In this document: piece by piece, positions 63,553 to 64,000 of the stretch
Layout of the letters: each line of letters starts with the position of its first letter
Numbering within the stretch: the first letter of the stretch is position 1
From: Flammeovirgaceae bacterium UBA5008
GTDB taxonomy: Bacteria > Bacteroidota > Bacteroidia > Cytophagales > Cyclobacteriaceae
Direction: 5' to 3'
Assembly: GCA_002398365.1 (NCBI GenBank)
Contig: DGYK01000063.1
Coordinates: 335,560 to 399,559 of the forward strand
Length of the DNA stretch: 64,000 nucleotides
The notes under the pieces: generated by a model
The model's database searches: none
What the model was told of the DNA's origin: nothing
The model's input: only the letters and a program-made list of their open reading frames with translations
Program-made: the position numbers and the translations under genes

Positions 63553-64000
63553 TAGGGCCATACACATGCGGAAACATTTTTCCGTCTGCCTCTTCATATT
63601 TTAATGGATGATCTAACTGAGAAGGCTCGATATGGAGCAACACTAAATTTTGCTGACCCACAAAAAATCGGTGTAGCGTGCCTTCAATCTGATCGTGTGT
63701 GGAGCAATGTATAAATCCTTCGGTGTTTAAAGAGGATACTGAATAGCTCGTTTGCGTCTCGTAGTTTTTCCAATAGGAACTTGCGGTAATATGAAAAATA
63801 CGATGTATAGGCCGGAGCACTCGCTGATAAAATCGGTTGTCCACTTTCATGATCGGGAAGGTAGAGGGCAAGGTTTCTTTTTCGATGGCATGAAATCCGT
63901 TCTTCTCATAAAAGCGGTGTGCTGCCTTCATCGTGTCGATCGTGCCCAGAAAGATTTCATCGATTTGTTTTGTCTCGCACCACGTTACCAATGTATCGAG
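63506..64000 (-). CDS. GNAT acetyltransferase-DUF952 fusion, 5' end beyond window
   Basis: The frame is open to the right edge, so the N terminus is missing. About 165 residues are visible. The first part, TLVTWCETKQIDEIFLGT followed by AAHRFYEKNGFHAIEKE, is the last third of a GNAT domain (the YEKNGF strand-helix). After a short linker from about residue 63 a complete DUF952 domain follows: IFHITASSYW, GFIHCSTHDQIEGTLHRFF, LVLLHIEPSQL and FPHVYGPIN. DUF952 proteins resemble glutathione S-transferase-related or ADP-ribosyl-type folds; their function is unknown. Confidence 0.82.
   Translation of the reverse strand, partial: LDTLVTWCETKQIDEIFLGTIDTMKAAHRFYEKNGFHAIEKETLPSTFPIMKVDNRFYQRVLRPIHRIFHITASSYWKNYETQTSYSVSSLNTEGFIHCSTHDQIEGTLHRFFVGQQNLVLLHIEPSQLDHPLKYEEADGKMFPHVYGPINREAIVKVEALRFP

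Overview
The window is a gene-dense stretch of a Bacteroidota chromosome, most likely from the Cytophagales. The evidence is a MurF-alanine racemase fusion, TonB receptors with a carboxypeptidase-like N-terminal domain, three DUF3857 transglutaminase-type proteins, DUF2911, DinB/DUF1572 and SpoIIE-TPR proteins, many Bacteroidota-type promoters (-33 TTTG, -7 TAnnTTTG) and an absence of strong Shine-Dalgarno sites. I see no insertion sequence, prophage, CRISPR array or rRNA operon. The genus assignment is inference.

Layout. 1-8.5 kb: a DUF3857 protein cut by the left edge, a thioredoxin-fold protein, a threonine dehydratase-like enzyme, a rhodanese lipoprotein, a Tat-exported sugar isomerase-like lipoprotein, an FAD oxidoreductase, a pseudo-receiver, an aspartyl protease-PDZ protein, a LOG protein and a 35-residue membrane peptide. 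8.6-11.7 kb: DUF2911, a HisA-like protein lacking the catalytic Asp, and a Crp-type regulator followed by DUF4345 and DinB genes. 11.7-19.3 kb: an apparent zinc-limitation regulon. A ZnuD-like TonB receptor, its lipoprotein partner and a three-gene operon ending in a COG0523 GTPase all carry the palindrome TGCAAC-N3-GTTGCA on their promoters (four copies). A SpoIIE-type phosphatase and a truncated Crp gene lie inside this region. 19.3-31.9 kb: CsaA-like protein, MurF-Alr, a glycosyltransferase with a 53-residue partner, an M14 peptidase, a four-gene membrane/M48 protease operon, a lipid kinase and a TPR protein. 32-36.8 kb: an amidohydrolase, tRNA-Leu(TAA), tRNA-Gly(GCC), DUF1572, PepSY-like, an M20 dipeptidase and a small beta-barrel. 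37-43.2 kb: glutamate synthase gltB-gltD. 43.3-49.5 kb: a DUF3857 pair (one degenerate, one intact) and three TPM-domain proteins. 49.5-51.9 kb: a class V aminotransferase, a Bacteroidota lipoprotein and a small orphan protein.

At 51961-52194, in a 363-base intergenic region, two perfect DnaA boxes and two variants sit in AT-rich DNA with a 9-base inverted repeat. This is a candidate replication origin. From 52.3 kb onward come two thioredoxin-family proteins, an M20 amidohydrolase, an RlmI-type methyltransferase, a MORN-repeat lipoprotein, DegP, a 57-residue protein, IspH (with no ordinary start codon in front of its conserved N terminus), a TonB receptor, a YpdA-like reductase, a YigZ-family protein and a GNAT-DUF952 fusion cut by the right edge.

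The strongest leads are the zinc-type regulon with its shared promoter-operator geometry, the candidate oriC, the non-AUG start of ispH, the HisA-like protein without its first catalytic Asp, and several conserved-looking small proteins (at 8349, 22551 and 58379).
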